From: Sporobolomyces roseus
Lineage: Eukaryota > Basidiomycota > Microbotryomycetes > Sporidiobolales > Sporidiobolaceae
NCBI GenBank assembly: GCA_016617785.1
Contig: JADILM010000004.1
Span: 1,116,001 to 1,180,000, forward strand
Length of the DNA: 64,000 nt
Direction: 5' to 3'
The notes below the pieces were generated by a model. It was not told the origin of the DNA. It saw only the letters and a program-made list of their open reading frames with translations, and did no database searches. Positions 36,353 through 48,570 of this stretch are shown piece by piece. The translations under genes and the position numbers were made by a program. Every line of letters begins with the position of its first letter. Positions within the stretch are counted from its first letter, which is position 1.

Positions 36353-38300
36353 TTATTCATTCTTCTCCTCCTCAAGCTGCATCTCCCCCTTCTCGACCGC
36401 TTCAACCGCTTCCTTCTCCCCCTCACTCAACTCTTTCTTCTCCTCCAATTTCCTCTTGGCTTCTTCCCATCTCCTCAAAGTCTCTGCCCTTCCAACCGCC
36501 CTCTTTCCTGGACCTCCCCCAGACTCTCCCCCCAACTCTGTAGCAGGTCTCTTCAAATTCCTCAGACCCCCTTTGGGTTTCCCGTTTCCAGCGGCAGTTT
36601 CGACGGGTGCGTTGTGAGGGTTCGTAGAGGGTTCGATGAGATCGGAATCGTCCCCTGGGTGATGGAGCATCATTAGTGTCGGGTAGAGAGATGAGATGGA
36701 GGGTTGAATTGAGGTGGTGGCTAGTGCGGAAGAGGTGAAGAGGGAAGTGGATTCTTGAGGGAGGAGCGAGAGGACGTGCGAAGTGAGTGAGACTCGAGCG
36801 AAGGAGGAGGAGGAGGAGGGAGTAGGTCGGGTCGTGTCGAGCGTTAGGAGGAACTCGAGGGAGGATGACGAGGATGAGGGGATAGGGAGCGGAACGAAAT
36901 CGAGGATTGGGTGGGGGAATTTGAGGAGCGAGGGAGGTTGAGCGGGAGTTGAGGATGAGGGAAGAAGGGATGAGAAGGGAATGTAGAGTAGTGCAGTTGA
37001 TCTATTATCACCAATGGAGAGTTAGTGCGAGAATCAAACCTGAAAGTAAGAAGAATGAAGTTTAGTGGTTTACCCAGCAGCGAGAACGACGATACCACCT
37101 TCCTCTCTCGTTGCACCAACTTCCACCATCTTGATCACGGCCAATCCCAATTTCAATTCCTTCTTCTCCTCCTCGACCTCTTCTCCTCCCTCCTCTCTCT
37201 CGGCAACCTCGACCTCTGGAGTTCCCTCAGCAGTCGAAGGCCCAGAAGATTTCCCTTTCCCTTTCTTATCCTTCTTCCTACCTGCCGGAACTGGATCTGG
37301 AAGAACTGGAGCAACGACGATATGTTCGAGTAGGAGGGATTCGATGGGGAACTGAATGACGAGATCTCCTACTGGTGATGAAGTGGGAGTGGACGAGGTT
37401 GGAGCGGTGGAAGGGAGTGTCAGGGAGTAAACTTGGATCGTTGGATCTCCACCGGCTGAGAGGAGCATTGGAGGGGAAGAATCGGAGAGAGGTGGGAGGT
37501 AGAGAAGCGATGAAACGAAGCTAAGACAATGTCGAAGAAGGGTCAATGACTACTCACTCGATCGAAATTAGTCAACTCACTTCTTTGAACCCCATAAGAA
37601 CCCTTCTATAATGTGACCCAAGGGAAACCTCGAAATTCTGACATGTTCATCCCTATCTCCGGTCGCAATGTATTGCTTTCCTTCCGTTGGGATGAGTGCG
37701 AGAGTGTTGAGCATAGAGACGTGACCTAAGATGGGGAGGTGTTCGGGTAGTGCAGCTTTCTTCTCTTTCGATTTTGGGTCGGAGGGAGTCGTGGGAAGAG
37801 ATTCTTCTGTTGCTGGAGGAAGCAGAGGGAAGCTATGATATGAGAGTGATTGTTTCAGCTTTCGTAGCGTATTCAGAGAGGGTGAGAAGGGACTAACAGG
37901 TAGACATCTCCGAATTTATCTCCTACGATGATTTCGCCTTGTTCCGTCACATCCAACGCGTTCGCCCTTTTGAGTAGTTCCCTCTTTGATAGTTGTTCGA
38001 GACTAGGTAAACTCGAAACGACTAGTTGTTTGTCTTCTCCAGTTGAGACGATGTAAGAAATTGAAGAAGTTTTATCGGTAAAAGTTGCTAATGAACGAAT
38101 CAAAGCCGAGTGAGGGGTCGAGGTACCGGTTTGGGTGTTTGTGCTGTTCGTTCATAGCGTCTGTTAGCTCATACAGGGTCGAGGGAGATGAAGGGAGAAA
38201 AGTTTATAATTTACGAGAGATCAAAACAAGTCAAGGTCGAGTTTGTAGCGGTAATGACCAAAGTGCCTACTGTAGCTAGTGCTTGTACTGGATGCTGCAT
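36353..38300 (-). CDS. TRM82: tRNA (guanine-N7) methyltransferase WD40 subunit
   Basis: The gene has several exons and starts at MQHPVQALATVGTLVIT. Trm82 (WDR4) is the non-catalytic partner that stabilises Trm8 for m7G46 formation in tRNA. Family marks are the TGDRDEHVRISRFPLGHIIEGF segment (given here in full at about nt 37610-37670), the LLSAGGDPTIQVYSL repeat, and SYIVSTGEDKQLVVSSL. An acidic/Lys insertion (nt 37140-37300) interrupts a repeat. The C-terminal 100 residues are basic and disordered. Its start is 128 bp from that of the divergent DUF2015-like gene. The catalytic subunit is not in the window. Confidence 0.85.
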
Positions 38301-38428
38301 ACTCTCCGTCAATTCTTCTTTTCGGAGTGAAATGGTAAAGATCAACCTCAACTTCTCTGTCTCTCTTTCCTCTCAAATCTCTCCAACTTTCCAACCTCGC
38401 TCAAAGCGGCACAGGACAAGCTATAGAT
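38301..38428. promoter_or_regulatory. Bidirectional promoter, TRM82/DUF2015 gene
   Basis: Just 128 bases lie between the two divergent start codons. The + strand side is CT-rich. No specific site is recognised. Confidence 0.4.
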
Positions 38429-38984
38429 ATGGGCTATCGGTTCAACTTGTCAATCTTGGGCTTGATCTGCGTCGTACTCTACCTCGGTTTCCATTATCGC
38501 GAGCACTTTATCGAATACCTTCCAGTCTCGCTCTCTTCTAGATTGAGGTATTACGCTCCTCTAAGAACATTCGAGGACGCTGCTGAACAAGGTAAGCTTC
38601 TCCCTCCTTCCCTTCCTCTCCCTCTCCCTCCTCCTCCTTCTCTCCGTTCCCCACCTTGGCGCATGAAATCTGACTCTCCCCTTTGTGAACAGGGTTCTCA
38701 ACATCGAACTTTGACTTGTCAGCGAATCTAGCAGGGGATCAGAGAGCAGGATTGGATGATCGGACATTGACAGAATTGAGAAGAATCATGGAGAGGGAAC
38801 GATGTAACTTTGACGAAGCGAGGAGAATACAAATGGAGAGAATGTTCAAGGCTGCCGGGATCGGTCCGGATGGGCTACCGATAGGTGAGCGGTCGATTAC
38901 TCGTCGAGGAGATTGACTTTGCTGACTTTTCGACTTTGATTTTGTGCGTTCACAGACAAGAAAGCTATAACTTCACTATCCTGA
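38429..38984 (+). CDS. Small single-pass membrane protein, DUF2015-like
   Basis: Three exons (38429-38591, 38693-38884, 38956-38984) encode 127 residues. A hydrophobic N-terminal segment (LSILGLICVVLYLGF) is a likely membrane anchor. The soluble part carries SANLAGDQRAGLDDRTLTEL, CNFDEARRIQMERMF and GIGPDGLPIDKKAITSLS. That order of GD-R-AGLD, FDEAR and GI-PDG-P motifs is how I recall fungal DUF2015 proteins. Its function is unknown in the family. The last exon has only nine codons. Confidence 0.8.
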
Positions 38985-39510
38985 CCCCTCGCAGTCCTCT
39001 CTACGACCTTCCACCTGTCCTGACATTCTTACTGTACCCATATCGACCCTGATCTCGTCCTTCACGCACTCCTCGAATCCCAAAATTCACATTTCCTTCG
39101 CCATCCCTGCACCTCCTTCGCTTCCCCCAATCTACCCTCGTACCGCTTTCGGCTTATCTCTCGTCATTCATCCAAACGCCCTCTTCTATCTCCCCTTCGT
39201 CTTTCTCAGTAGTTCCGCCTCATTCAGTTTTCTTAAATCAGTCTAGGCAGTTTGTTGTCCTCACACCTTCTCACCCGCGCCGCACAGACAGCCGCACCGA
39301 GGCGTTCTCGTTTCCTCGAGCTTGCAAAGTACGACGCATTTAAGATCGGGCAGCGCAAAGTGAGGAATTCAGACGTTTCTCCCAACCCGGTTACTAAAGG
39401 AGCGTTCACTTTGCGCATCTCGAGCTTTCGAAAGGGTTGTGACGCAAGGCAGCAATCTCACCACTCCTTACTCTCGCTTTCGACGAGCGACAGTATGTGC
39501 ATAGCAACAA
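38985..39510. other. Convergent 3' intergenic region
   Basis: About 525 bases between convergent gene ends. An open frame on the + strand near 39252-39536 lacks an ATG and partly lies opposite the next gene, so I do not call it. Nothing else is seen. Confidence 0.5.
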
Positions 39511-41003
39511 TCAGTCGAGTGCCCATAAATCCGTGAGGACTGCATCTTCATCAAACTCGTCGACTTCCTTCGCTCCTGCCTTTGTCGTTCTGTCTGACAT
39601 GACTACTTCCGTTATCATTTGCGTCATGCTCCCAGGCTGCTTGGCCAGCTTCCTCTTTTTCTTTTTCCGGTTTCGCTGAGTCCGTGAAAGAGTTGCTCGT
39701 TCGAGCTCATCGATCTTCTCCAGTAGTGGCGGGCCAGCGACTCTGTCATTCGAGTATCTTCGTTAGCGGAATAGTTTGAGAGACTCTGCGCAAGTGAGGT
39801 GGACTCACTGGTAAGCCAATTGAGGTCGATCAACGTAAAGTTCGATACTGCCGAGTAAATCCCGCTCCTGTTTCCGATCTAGCTCCTTGAGTATCCGCTC
39901 AGCTTTCTCCTTGGCCTGCTTCAACTCCTTGACAGGTATTCCGAGGTCTTGACTGAGCTCTCGCGCGACCAGTTGCATCGAGACGAAACGATTCGTCGGA
40001 TCTTCGTTGACGCAAGACTGTCGATCAAACATCACCATCAAGACCCCGGCCATGAACGGTATCTTCGAGGTTCGTTCGAGGGCCTCCCTTGCTACCTCCC
40101 GTAGCAATCCAGTTGCGTAGAGATCGACTGCTGTTGGATCCTCCAGACTCGTAGGTCCCAAAACGTGGACTCGACCCATTCCTGCGTAGTTGTGGAACAC
40201 CCAAACTGCGCTCGAGTCGAATTTGAGTTGTTCGAGGATTATCTGTCCTCGCATAGTTGGATTCGGTCGAGGTCCTGGCGGACGCGGACTGCACAAGTAT
40301 GTCAGCATCGTTTGACGGTAGTCACAAAGTCAAGGAAAAGGTAGTGCTCACTCTGATTCACCAGTACGCAATTGTCGCATTATAGCTCCGAATGCGCTCA
40401 CATCACCGTCTTTCTTCCCCTCGGCTCGCTCGATCTCTTCATCTGTGGCAAGCATTTCCTTCGATCCCTGTACTGCGCTTGCAAAGTATCCTATGAGCGA
40501 GTACTCGACATCATGTCTTGAAGGAGAAACGTACAATGTCGAAGCCATTTAATCTGCAGCAGCTCAACCGGCGGTATCCCCTCAATATCGTTCGTAGGAG
40601 ACGCCTGGAGCGCGATAAATGACAGCAACGTCACCATCATGTCGAAAGCGTGGTGTTCCTTGAACTCGACGACTCCGTATGCCAAGTGGCGAAGCAATTG
40701 CAGGACGCGAAATCGAGGTTCGATCTCCGCTTCGAGAAATATTGCTGATTCGATCGGTGAAGGGTCTGTTTCCGGGTTGTAGGATTCAGGGTCGCCGCGA
40801 AAGTGAACCCAGGTTGCCTCAGGCCGGATGGCGAGGTAATCGAGGATATGTTGGCGAAGGGGAGGGAGAGGAGGAAATCCACCGGCGGGGGAATCAACTA
40901 TTTGACGTCCTGGTTGTCCCGATGCTTTCGCATTTTCATCGTGCTCCACAGTTCTGTGACGGAATTCGATTTCGAAGCGTGGGTCGAAACCGTCGAGCGA
41001 CAT
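39511..41003 (-). CDS. Uncharacterised protein, tandem paralogue A
   Basis: Four exons (41003-40535, 40472-40352, 40288-39809, 39742-39511) give 433 residues, and all junctions keep frame. I recognise no known domain. The body looks globular and mixed alpha/beta, with an N-terminal helical half around WVHFRGDPESYNPETDPSP. A second half contains HVLGPTSLEDPTAVDLYATG and a helical PVKELKQAKEKAERILKELD. The tail is a basic run (RNRKKKKRKLAK) plus an acidic end. The gene immediately upstream on the same strand encodes a related protein with matching order (KW-x5-G, I/LGP-S-x-D, basic tail). The exon 2 acceptor was chosen at 40473 because the nearer one creates a stop. No signal peptide or membrane helix is seen. 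Confidence 0.7.
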
Positions 41004-41613
41004 GATGGTAGAGAAGAAGCGAGAAAAGGGAGAGGGGAAGGTTGCTTCGGCGGCGAACGTAGAGCGAGGCGTGGTGGATCACTGAAGCTAACCTAGATGA
41101 GTTCTGGAGGGGTTCAGAACGATGTGAAGCGGCAGAAGTCAGCTAAGAGAAAGGGAGAAATATCTGAGGTACGGGCGAAGACCTCCGACGAGGCGCTAGT
41201 GCAAGTATAATGTACGTACGAGCCCTCTCGAGCGGCGTGGCTCCAGCCCCGAAGTCACAGTCCAGTAGGAGATTCGATAGAAGATGAAAGATTTCGAGGC
41301 CGAATTCGACTTGAGGAGGGGGAAGGAAGGAAAGCGATCAGCTCACTGATGATGACAGTCACTCTACTAGTGCTACTCCTCCAAGTACTGAGCTGCTGAG
41401 TTGAAGTTGGCGAGGTTGGTGACTGAGAGAGAGAAAAGCGGAGTTTCGCAGAGAGTTTTTCATCAGCTCATTGAGAAGAGAGGTGCACCACGATCCTCTG
41501 TTCCCTTCTCTCGACGCGATCAAAGGAAGCAACGCTTGCAAAAATTCGTTTCTGCATTCGAAGATTCGTCTCTCCCTTCGATTCGCAACAAGCTCTCGAT
41601 ATGATAAGTCTAT
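41004..41613 (-). other. Spacer between tandem paralogues
   Basis: About 610 bases holding the 3' end of paralogue B and the promoter of paralogue A. No gene or repeat is recognised. Confidence 0.5.
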
Positions 41614-43015
41614 TCAATCTACAGCTTCTACCGCAGGTTCCGATAGTCTAACTTCCGGCTCAGCTCCTCCCCCTGCTCCCTCTGCCTCCTCTTCAGCTTT
41701 TTTCGCTGCCGCCGCAGCTTTCCTTTCCTTCTTCTTCCTATTCTTGACGGTAGCGGGAGACACGTTGATCACTGGATACTTGATCATGTCCCTGTTAATG
41801 ATCAGGATTCGCGCAAGATCAGTACGAGTGTCGTCGAGGGATTGTATAAGAGGTAGAGGAAGTCGGCGAGCTTACCTTTCGGGCAGATGCGCCTGTCGAT
41901 CGTAGAACTCGAACGCCCTTCTATAGTCATCCCAATCCTTTCCTTTCTTCTCAGCCAGGTTCTTCTTGGCCTCCTTCAATATCTCCAATAACTCCTTGAT
42001 TTCAATTCCCGAGACAAGCTGAACCAGCTCGAGATACCACTTGAGATTGTATCCAGCGTCTTGCAGCATCGTCCAAACGGGGTCGTTCTTCCGATTCGCA
42101 ATGACCTTGTCCATCAGGAGACAGAGGATTCCGACTTCCTCCCGTACGTCCTTTCCGTCGTATTCGAGAGCGCGAAAGATCGGTTTGCGAAGGGCGGAAG
42201 TGAGGTAAGGATCCGGATGTCCGTCGTCGATGGGACTCGGCCCGATGATGAGAACTTTCTCCCCTTCTTGTCTGAGGATAACCATCGCTCGAACGTGTGG
42301 AATGCAGAAAACGCAATCAGGGTTCCGTAAGAGCTCCTCTCGAATCATCATTCCTTGATCCTCCATAACCGGGACAAGAGATTTGGTATGGCTGAGTCAA
42401 GACGCAACGAGATATCAGCTTTTCGTTCTGCTCTTTTTGGAAAGGTTTGGAGAGAACTCACAATCGGTACTTGTTCTTCAACTGATAGATGAAGACATCA
42501 AACGCTCTGTGTTCTCCATCCATGAGGAAATCTCCGCCTCGACGCTTTGCTTCTTCCGCTCTCGACTCCATCTCTTGGGTGACTCTGCTTTCCAATTCCT
42601 TCGCTCTTCCGGTCGGAAACCTCTCCAACTCCTCTCCTCTTAATCCCATCAGATACCCTATCCACTTGAACTGTAGTTGAAAGTCCTTCGGTGTAGGGTA
42701 GATCTTAGGTAATACGAGCAGTTGCTGAACGAGATAGGTGATGATGATTCCCGCCGCACGTTCATCTCCCGTCATTACCAGCTTGTACGCTGCGGCGCGC
42801 ATATAGTCGAGGATCTCGAGCCACGGTTCAACGTTTTTGGGAAGCTTGAATTGGCCGGCGAGAGGTTGTACGTCGGAGGAGGGATCGAAAGTTGCTGGAT
42901 CGCAATCGAGTTTGAAGCTTGTCCAGATGACCATGGGCATGCAGCGAAGCATGGTATAGAGCGACTCTTGTAGTTTCGTCATCGGTAGCCGCTCAAAGTG
43001 GAAGGCGGGACCCAT
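41614..43015 (-). CDS. Uncharacterised protein, tandem paralogue B
   Basis: Three exons (43015-42462, 42391-41876, 41791-41614) encode 415 residues. It parallels paralogue A: VIWTSFKLDCDPATFDPSSD aligns with A's WVHFRGDPESYNPETDPSP, QFKWIGYLMG with A's QIKWLRHLQG, and KVLIIGPSPIDDGHPDPYLT with A's HVLGPTSLEDPTAVDLYATG. The end is a Lys/Ala/Glu-rich low-complexity tail after IKYPVINVSPATVKNRKK. No catalytic motif, membrane segment or signal peptide is seen. Identity between the two is low by eye, so the duplication is old or the genes evolve fast. Function unknown. Confidence 0.7.
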
Positions 43016-43722
43016 CTTGGAGGTCGTTCGGAGGAAGCGGGAGGTTCGAAAGTCGAGCGAAGATGGGAGTAAGGTCGAGCGGAATGTTGGCAAAGGTCGA
43101 GCGAAGGTCGGAAGAAGATCGTATGAGTGTTAATGTTCTGTAGTAATAGGCGAGCAGGGGTCAGACTGAGTTGTGAGAGGATAGACTGAAATGAATTTGA
43201 CAATTCGAGGCGACAGCGACGATTACAGCAGCGGAACTCAGCTCCCATCAAGCGAGGGTTGTAATAACTACTCTGCAGTGTTCTCGAGCAATAGCGCTCC
43301 CGTCACCATGTTGTAATGAGGCTACACGAGCCTCATCATTTCCGTACTTTGTCGAGGAGCTACTGTACGCGCAGTGCGAGGGGAGGGGGATTTGGAGGCT
43401 TACCCGGGCTGAACAGCTAGTAAGTTGAGCGTTCGAGCGCGTAGCGAGTATTCAGATGGCGTGGTAGAAGGCAAAGAGCTCTTCAAACTTTTCCGCAGAA
43501 GATTCGAAAGACATAAGCGTCTCTTCAATTTTCTAGTCGAGTTGAACTGAATAGACCAGGTCGAGATAGTCTGAGTAAGACTCCTACAGACCTGCCTGAA
43601 CCCTCTTTGCGAAAGGAAACTCAAGCTTCTAAAACACTGAAAAAGTTGAGATAACTTTCCCTCGCTCTCCCCTTCAACCTAGCTAGCTCCAAGCCAGAGG
43701 AGTGAAAGAACAGCACAAGAAT
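43016..43722. promoter_or_regulatory. Divergent intergenic region, paralogue B/DBP9
   Basis: About 700 bases between divergent starts. It includes a perfect 8-bp inverted repeat with a 5-base loop at 43316-43336. The last 80 bases are CT-rich. No gene is recognised. Confidence 0.45.
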
Positions 43723-46221
43723 ATGGCACCTACCGCCTCTACATCAGACAAACCGACTTCATTCTCTTCCCTTCAACCTTCCCTGCATCCTCTCTTACTT
43801 CGCTCTCTCTCCTCCCTCTCCTTCCCCGTACCCACTCCCATCCAAGCTACTCTCATTCCCTTAGCGCTCTCTTCCTCCCGAGATATCCTAGCAAGAGCGA
43901 GAACAGGTTCAGGGAAAACTCTCGCCTATGCAATTCCCATCTTGCAAGGCATCTTACAGAGAAGGGAAAGGAACGAGAGTGAATCTGGAACGAGGGCATT
44001 AGTGTTGGTACCTACTAGAGAGTTGGCGGAACAAGTTAGAGGTCAAATTGGGAAATTAGTCGATGGGTTAGGATTAGATAGTCAACAGATCAGATGCGTC
44101 AATATCGTGGGAGGGACACAGGGGAGTAGGAAGAAGAGAAAAGGAGCGAACAATGCTGCTGGAGGAGAACGAGTAGAGAGGTACGTCTCTCAACTTGATT
44201 CGACGAAAACTTAAAAGGCTAACTCTTCCTTTGCCATAGACTTGAACTCGCTGATCGACCAGAGATTGTCGTCGCGACCCCTTCTCGAGCGCTCGCTCAT
44301 CTTCGCTCAGAGGTACGCCTTATCCTTGTCAACTCACCGCCAGATTCTGATCTTTCTCCATTTCGCAGACTTTGGATCTTTCGACTCTCGACTACCTCGT
44401 TATCGACGAAGCCGATCTCATCCTCTCCTACGGTCACTCTTCAGACGATATCAGATCGTTATTATCGGGAGCAGGTGCAGGAGCAGTCACAGGAGGAGGA
44501 GGAGGATTACCTAAAGTTTACCAGAGTTTCTTGATGAGTGCTACTTTGACGGGAGAAGTCGAGGAATTGAAGGGTGTCGTGTTGAAGAACCCTGTATGTC
44601 GACTTCGCTAGTCAGATTCGTCTAGGAGAGCGATACTGACCATTCCTTCGGTGATGCAGATTGTTCTGAAATTGGAGGAAGATGAGAGCGAGTTGGCAAA
44701 CTTGTCGCAATTCTGCGTCCGGTACGTCACACTTTTCTATGCCTAACCTCCCACGAGATCTGACCTTGGATATCCCAAGTATAGATGTACCGAAGAAGAC
44801 AAATTCCTACTCCTCTATGTGATCCTCAAACTCAAGTTGATCAAAGGCAAATGCTTGATCTTCGTCAACGATACTGATCGAGGATACCGAGTGAAGCTGT
44901 TCCTCGAGAAGTTCGGAATCAAGTCTGGAGTGTTAAATGCTGAATTACCTTTCAATTCGAGGTGAGCTCCCTTTTTCGATCGGTTCTTCGAGTCTCCGAC
45001 GCAAACTCGAGCCCAATGCATAGGTATCACGCTGTACAAGAGTTCAACCGAGGTGTATTCGATTACTTGATCGCTACGGACGAGAGTGGATTAGAGGGAC
45101 ATGATCGAGATGAGGCAGAAGAGGAGAACGAAGAGGGAGAGACAGTGACGAAAGATGAGGGTTCTGGTCGTACGTAGTCCCTTCTTTCACACGCGATCAC
45201 CCGTCAGCACCTGATGTGATCTGAGGTACTGCATACAGTCATCGCTACTCAACCTGGAGAAGAAGGCGAAACCTCGAGTGCAGTTGAACCAACAAGCTCA
45301 GAACCTCCTTCGAAGAAACGAAAACGAAAGGATGCAACATCATCTCGACCCTCGACAACAGAATACGGTGTTTCACGAGGAATCGATTTCGTCGACGTCG
45401 CCTGCGTTCTCAATTTCGATCTTCCCTTCTCTTCCCGCTCCTACACCCACCGAGTCGGACGAACAGCACGAGCAGGTCGTACCGGTACTTCACTGTCGTT
45501 CATTGTACCTCGAGAACAATGGGGCAAGCAAAAGAAGAACGATGTCAGTTTACCGACTGCGAAGTATGATGAGAAAGTTTGGAGTAGGATTGAGAAGAGT
45601 CAGAAATCAAAGGGCGGTGAGGTGAAGGAGTACAAGTTTGATTTGAAGCAGGTCGAGGGATTCAGGTACAGGATGGAAGATGGCTTGAGGGCGGTGACTA
45701 AAGCGGCGGTGAGAGAAGCTAGGATCAAGGAGATCAAGAACGAGGTAGTCAACTCGGAGAAACTAAAGGTATGCTCTGATTCACTGATCTAGCCCTGTCT
45801 AATCGGGTCGCTAATCGAAAATATCGGAATACAGGCTCATTTCGAAGATAACCCTCGAGATCTCGCTTTCCTTCGACACGACAAACCTCTTCACCCTTCT
45901 CGAGTACAACCTCATCTCAAGCACGTACCGGGATATCTCATGCCTCGTATCGCCGCTGTCGGATCATCAGATGCAGCTGTCGCCAACAATGTCGAATCGA
46001 ATTCTTCAACAGGCGAGGAGGGAAGCGGAGGAGCGCGATTGAATCCCGTCGGTCAAGTACCTTTCCACAAGCCTGGTACAAAGTCTGCGAGGGGTGCGGC
46101 AGGAGGAAGAGGGAGAGGTGGTAGAGGAGGAGGAGCTCGAGGAGGAGGAAGCGGTCGAGGAGGCGCGGGAAGAAGACAAGATCCTCTCAAGGGTGGATTC
46201 AAGTTTGGAGGAAAGAAATAG
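43723..46221 (+). CDS. DBP9: ATP-dependent DEAD-box RNA helicase of 60S biogenesis
   Basis: A multi-exon gene starts at [14 protein letters not shown]. Dbp9 (human DDX56) acts in early 27S rRNA processing in the nucleolus. Helicase motifs in order are the Q-motif region ([16 protein letters not shown]), ARTGSGKT (I), PTRELAEQV (Ia), a TPSRAL segment, VIDEADLIL (II), MSATL (III), and [16 protein letters not shown] (VI). A long Glu-rich insert interrupts the second RecA domain between [10 protein letters not shown] and the [14 protein letters not shown] segment, which is a Dbp9 hallmark. The tail is Arg/Gly-rich and ends FKFGGKK. The introns are short and the joins are supported by motif continuity. 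Confidence 0.94.
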
Positions 46222-46394
46222 ATCTTGATTTTGCATTGTACGATCTATTCCTCCATAGTATTCGCAGACGATCGGAAACTTCGAGAGAACAGCGAAATGA
46301 ATGAACTTGCGAAACTTTTCTGCTTCTCACTTCCGAATTCTTCACTTCACCTCATTCAACTTCGACTTCGACTTCTAATACACTTCAAATAGCT

Positions 46395-48071
46395 ATGTCA
46401 GGAGCAGAACAAGTAGCTCGAACAGCAAAAGAGTCATTCGACGCATCTCAACTTCTTGACTCTGCTGAACGGCACACGGCCTTGATCGCACTCAAACAAG
46501 CGTTGACAGACTCGAAGGATGAGATCCTACAAGCAAACAAGCTGGATATCGAGGTCAGTACTCTTAATCTAGCTCTTGTAGAGGTGGAAAGATAGGCTGA
46601 TCTAAATTGAATGATTGTATGGTCCGACAGGCAGCAAAGGAGCAAGTAGCTTCAGGCAAGATGTCTTCATCATTACTGAAACGACTAGACCTTCAATCCT
46701 CTTCCGACAAGTACGATTCCATGTTGCAAGGAATTCTCGACGTCGATTCTTTACCGGATCCAACTGGACAAGTCACGTATGCGAAGACGCTCGATGAGGG
46801 ACTGGAACTGTATAGGGTCACTTGTCCGATCGGGGTCTTGTTGGTCATCTTTGAAGCGAGACCGGAAGTTATCGTCAATATTACAGCGCTCGCAATCAAA
46901 TCTGGTGAGTTCTTGCATCTCTCTAGCACCTCATTCGACTCGGAAACAACTCGCTGATCGACGTACGTCGTATAGGTAACGCCGCCATCTTGAAAGGAGG
47001 TAAAGAATCGATCGAAACGCAAAAAGTCATGTCAAGAGTGATCCAAAACGCTCTCTCAACAACTTCCCTCCCTCCAGCTTACATCCAAACCGTCTCTACA
47101 CGTGACGAGATCTCTTCTCTCCTCTCTCAAGATCGTTACATCGACCTAGTCATTCCGAGAGGGAGCAACAGTTTGGTCAAGAGCATTCAGAACGATAGTC
47201 GGATACCGGTCATGGGTCACGCAGATGGACTTTGTGCGGTGTACGTCGACGAGAGTGCGGTCGAGAAGAAAGCGATCAACGTTGTAGTCGATTCAAAGGT
47301 GAGTTCTCGCTTGAAACACTTCGAAACTGACCAAATCACAGCTAACGCTGACTTTCTGACTACTCGATCAGACCACCTACACCGCTGCGTGCAACGCTGC
47401 TGAAACCCTCCTCATTCACGACTCCCTCCTCTCGACATTATGGCCCAATCTCGCTTCTGCTCTCCTTTCCGCCAACGTCTCCCTTCGCTGTGATCCCACG
47501 ACTCTCTCCGCCCTCTCCTCCAACCCGACCGTTTCCTCGCACCCTTCCTTCTCCAAGATGGTCACCTCATCCACCCCGGAAGATTACGAAACTGAATTCC
47601 TCGACCTCATTCTCGCGGTGAAATCTGTTCCCTCCCTCTCTTCCGCGATCCAACACATCAACAACCATTCTTCACATCACACCGATTCGATCGTGACTGA
47701 AGATGACAAGAATGCGAAAGCTTTTTGTAGAGGAATCGATTCTGCGGGAGTTTACGTCAATGCTAGTACTAGGTTCGCGGATGGTTTCAGGTATGGATTT
47801 GGAACGGAAGTGGGAGTCAGTACGGGAAAGACTCATGCTAGAGGTCCAGTTGGACTCGAAGGTGTAAGTTTTCTTAGTCTCTTCTCTTTTCGCGAATGAA
47901 ACCGTCGAACTGAATTTTGTTGTACTCGTTCGCTTACCGTAGCTCGTCATCTACAAGTATCAAGTTCGAAGTACGGCAGAAGATGGACATGGTACGGCAG
48001 TGTTTGGAACGGGTGAAGGAAAACGTCCGTTCGTTCACAGCGACCTCCCCTTGGGACCTTCGCCATTCTAG
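46395..48071 (+). CDS. PRO2: Gamma-glutamyl phosphate reductase, proline biosynthesis
   Basis: The gene has several short introns and starts at MSGAEQVARTAKESF. Pro2 reduces gamma-glutamyl phosphate to glutamate semialdehyde using NADPH, the second step from glutamate to proline. Family marks are CPIGVLLVIFEARPEV, LKGGKES, DLVIPRGSNSLVKSI, PVMGHADGLCAVYVD, and the catalytic cysteine in TTYTAACNAAETLL. The C-terminal half has FADGFRYGFGTEVGVST and HARGPVGLEGLVIYKY. It ends near GPSPF. Length and motif order are normal. Only 173 bp separate it from DBP9. Confidence 0.97.
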
Positions 48072-48570
48072 AACCGGGAATACAAAACAATGTTGTCAGC
48101 ATCTTTCACCTATTCCCGGATCATGCTCTGAATCTTACAAGCGAGGTTGAGATTGCTCGGGGAAACTCTGGAGACGAGAGGGAAAGAGAAAGCTTCGAAG
48201 TTTCGTATGTCTTCCGTCGAAGCCATAGCAGCGATCAGATGATGGCTGACTCTCTGCTTTGCTTCGATATACAGTACACGCTTTGAAAGCTTTACTGCTT
48301 TGCTCACCAACGACGAACGTGCGCTCGGGACGAAATCTTGAGAAATTCTGAGCGTCGTCTCGTAAGAGCCCCCTCTCTACGAACGAGAACGACGATCTTT
48401 TGCTCCTTAGTGGGTATGACTCAAGAGATCCGAGTCGAATCCAGAGGAGCTCTGAGTACTTTGTTGTAACAATTCTCGGAATGTTCCACTTCTCCAATTC
48501 TCCCAATTCTCCCGATCATTTTTCTCCAAACACTTTTCGATCACAGGTTTCCCTCTTCTCCCACCTCGAG
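48072..48570 (+). other. Intergenic region
   Basis: About 500 bases upstream of the first SGNH-like gene. It probably holds the PRO2 3' end and the next promoter. Nothing else is seen. Confidence 0.5.

Noticed and set aside
39252..39536. Open frame with a presequence-like start (LLTRAAQTAAPRRSRF)
   Set aside because: It has no ATG at its start and its end lies opposite the C-terminus of paralogue A. I found no splice path that extends it.
40491..40535. Splicing paralogue A from 40535 to the acceptor near 40492
   Set aside because: That join makes an immediate TGA. The acceptor at 40473 keeps frame and aligns with paralogue B.
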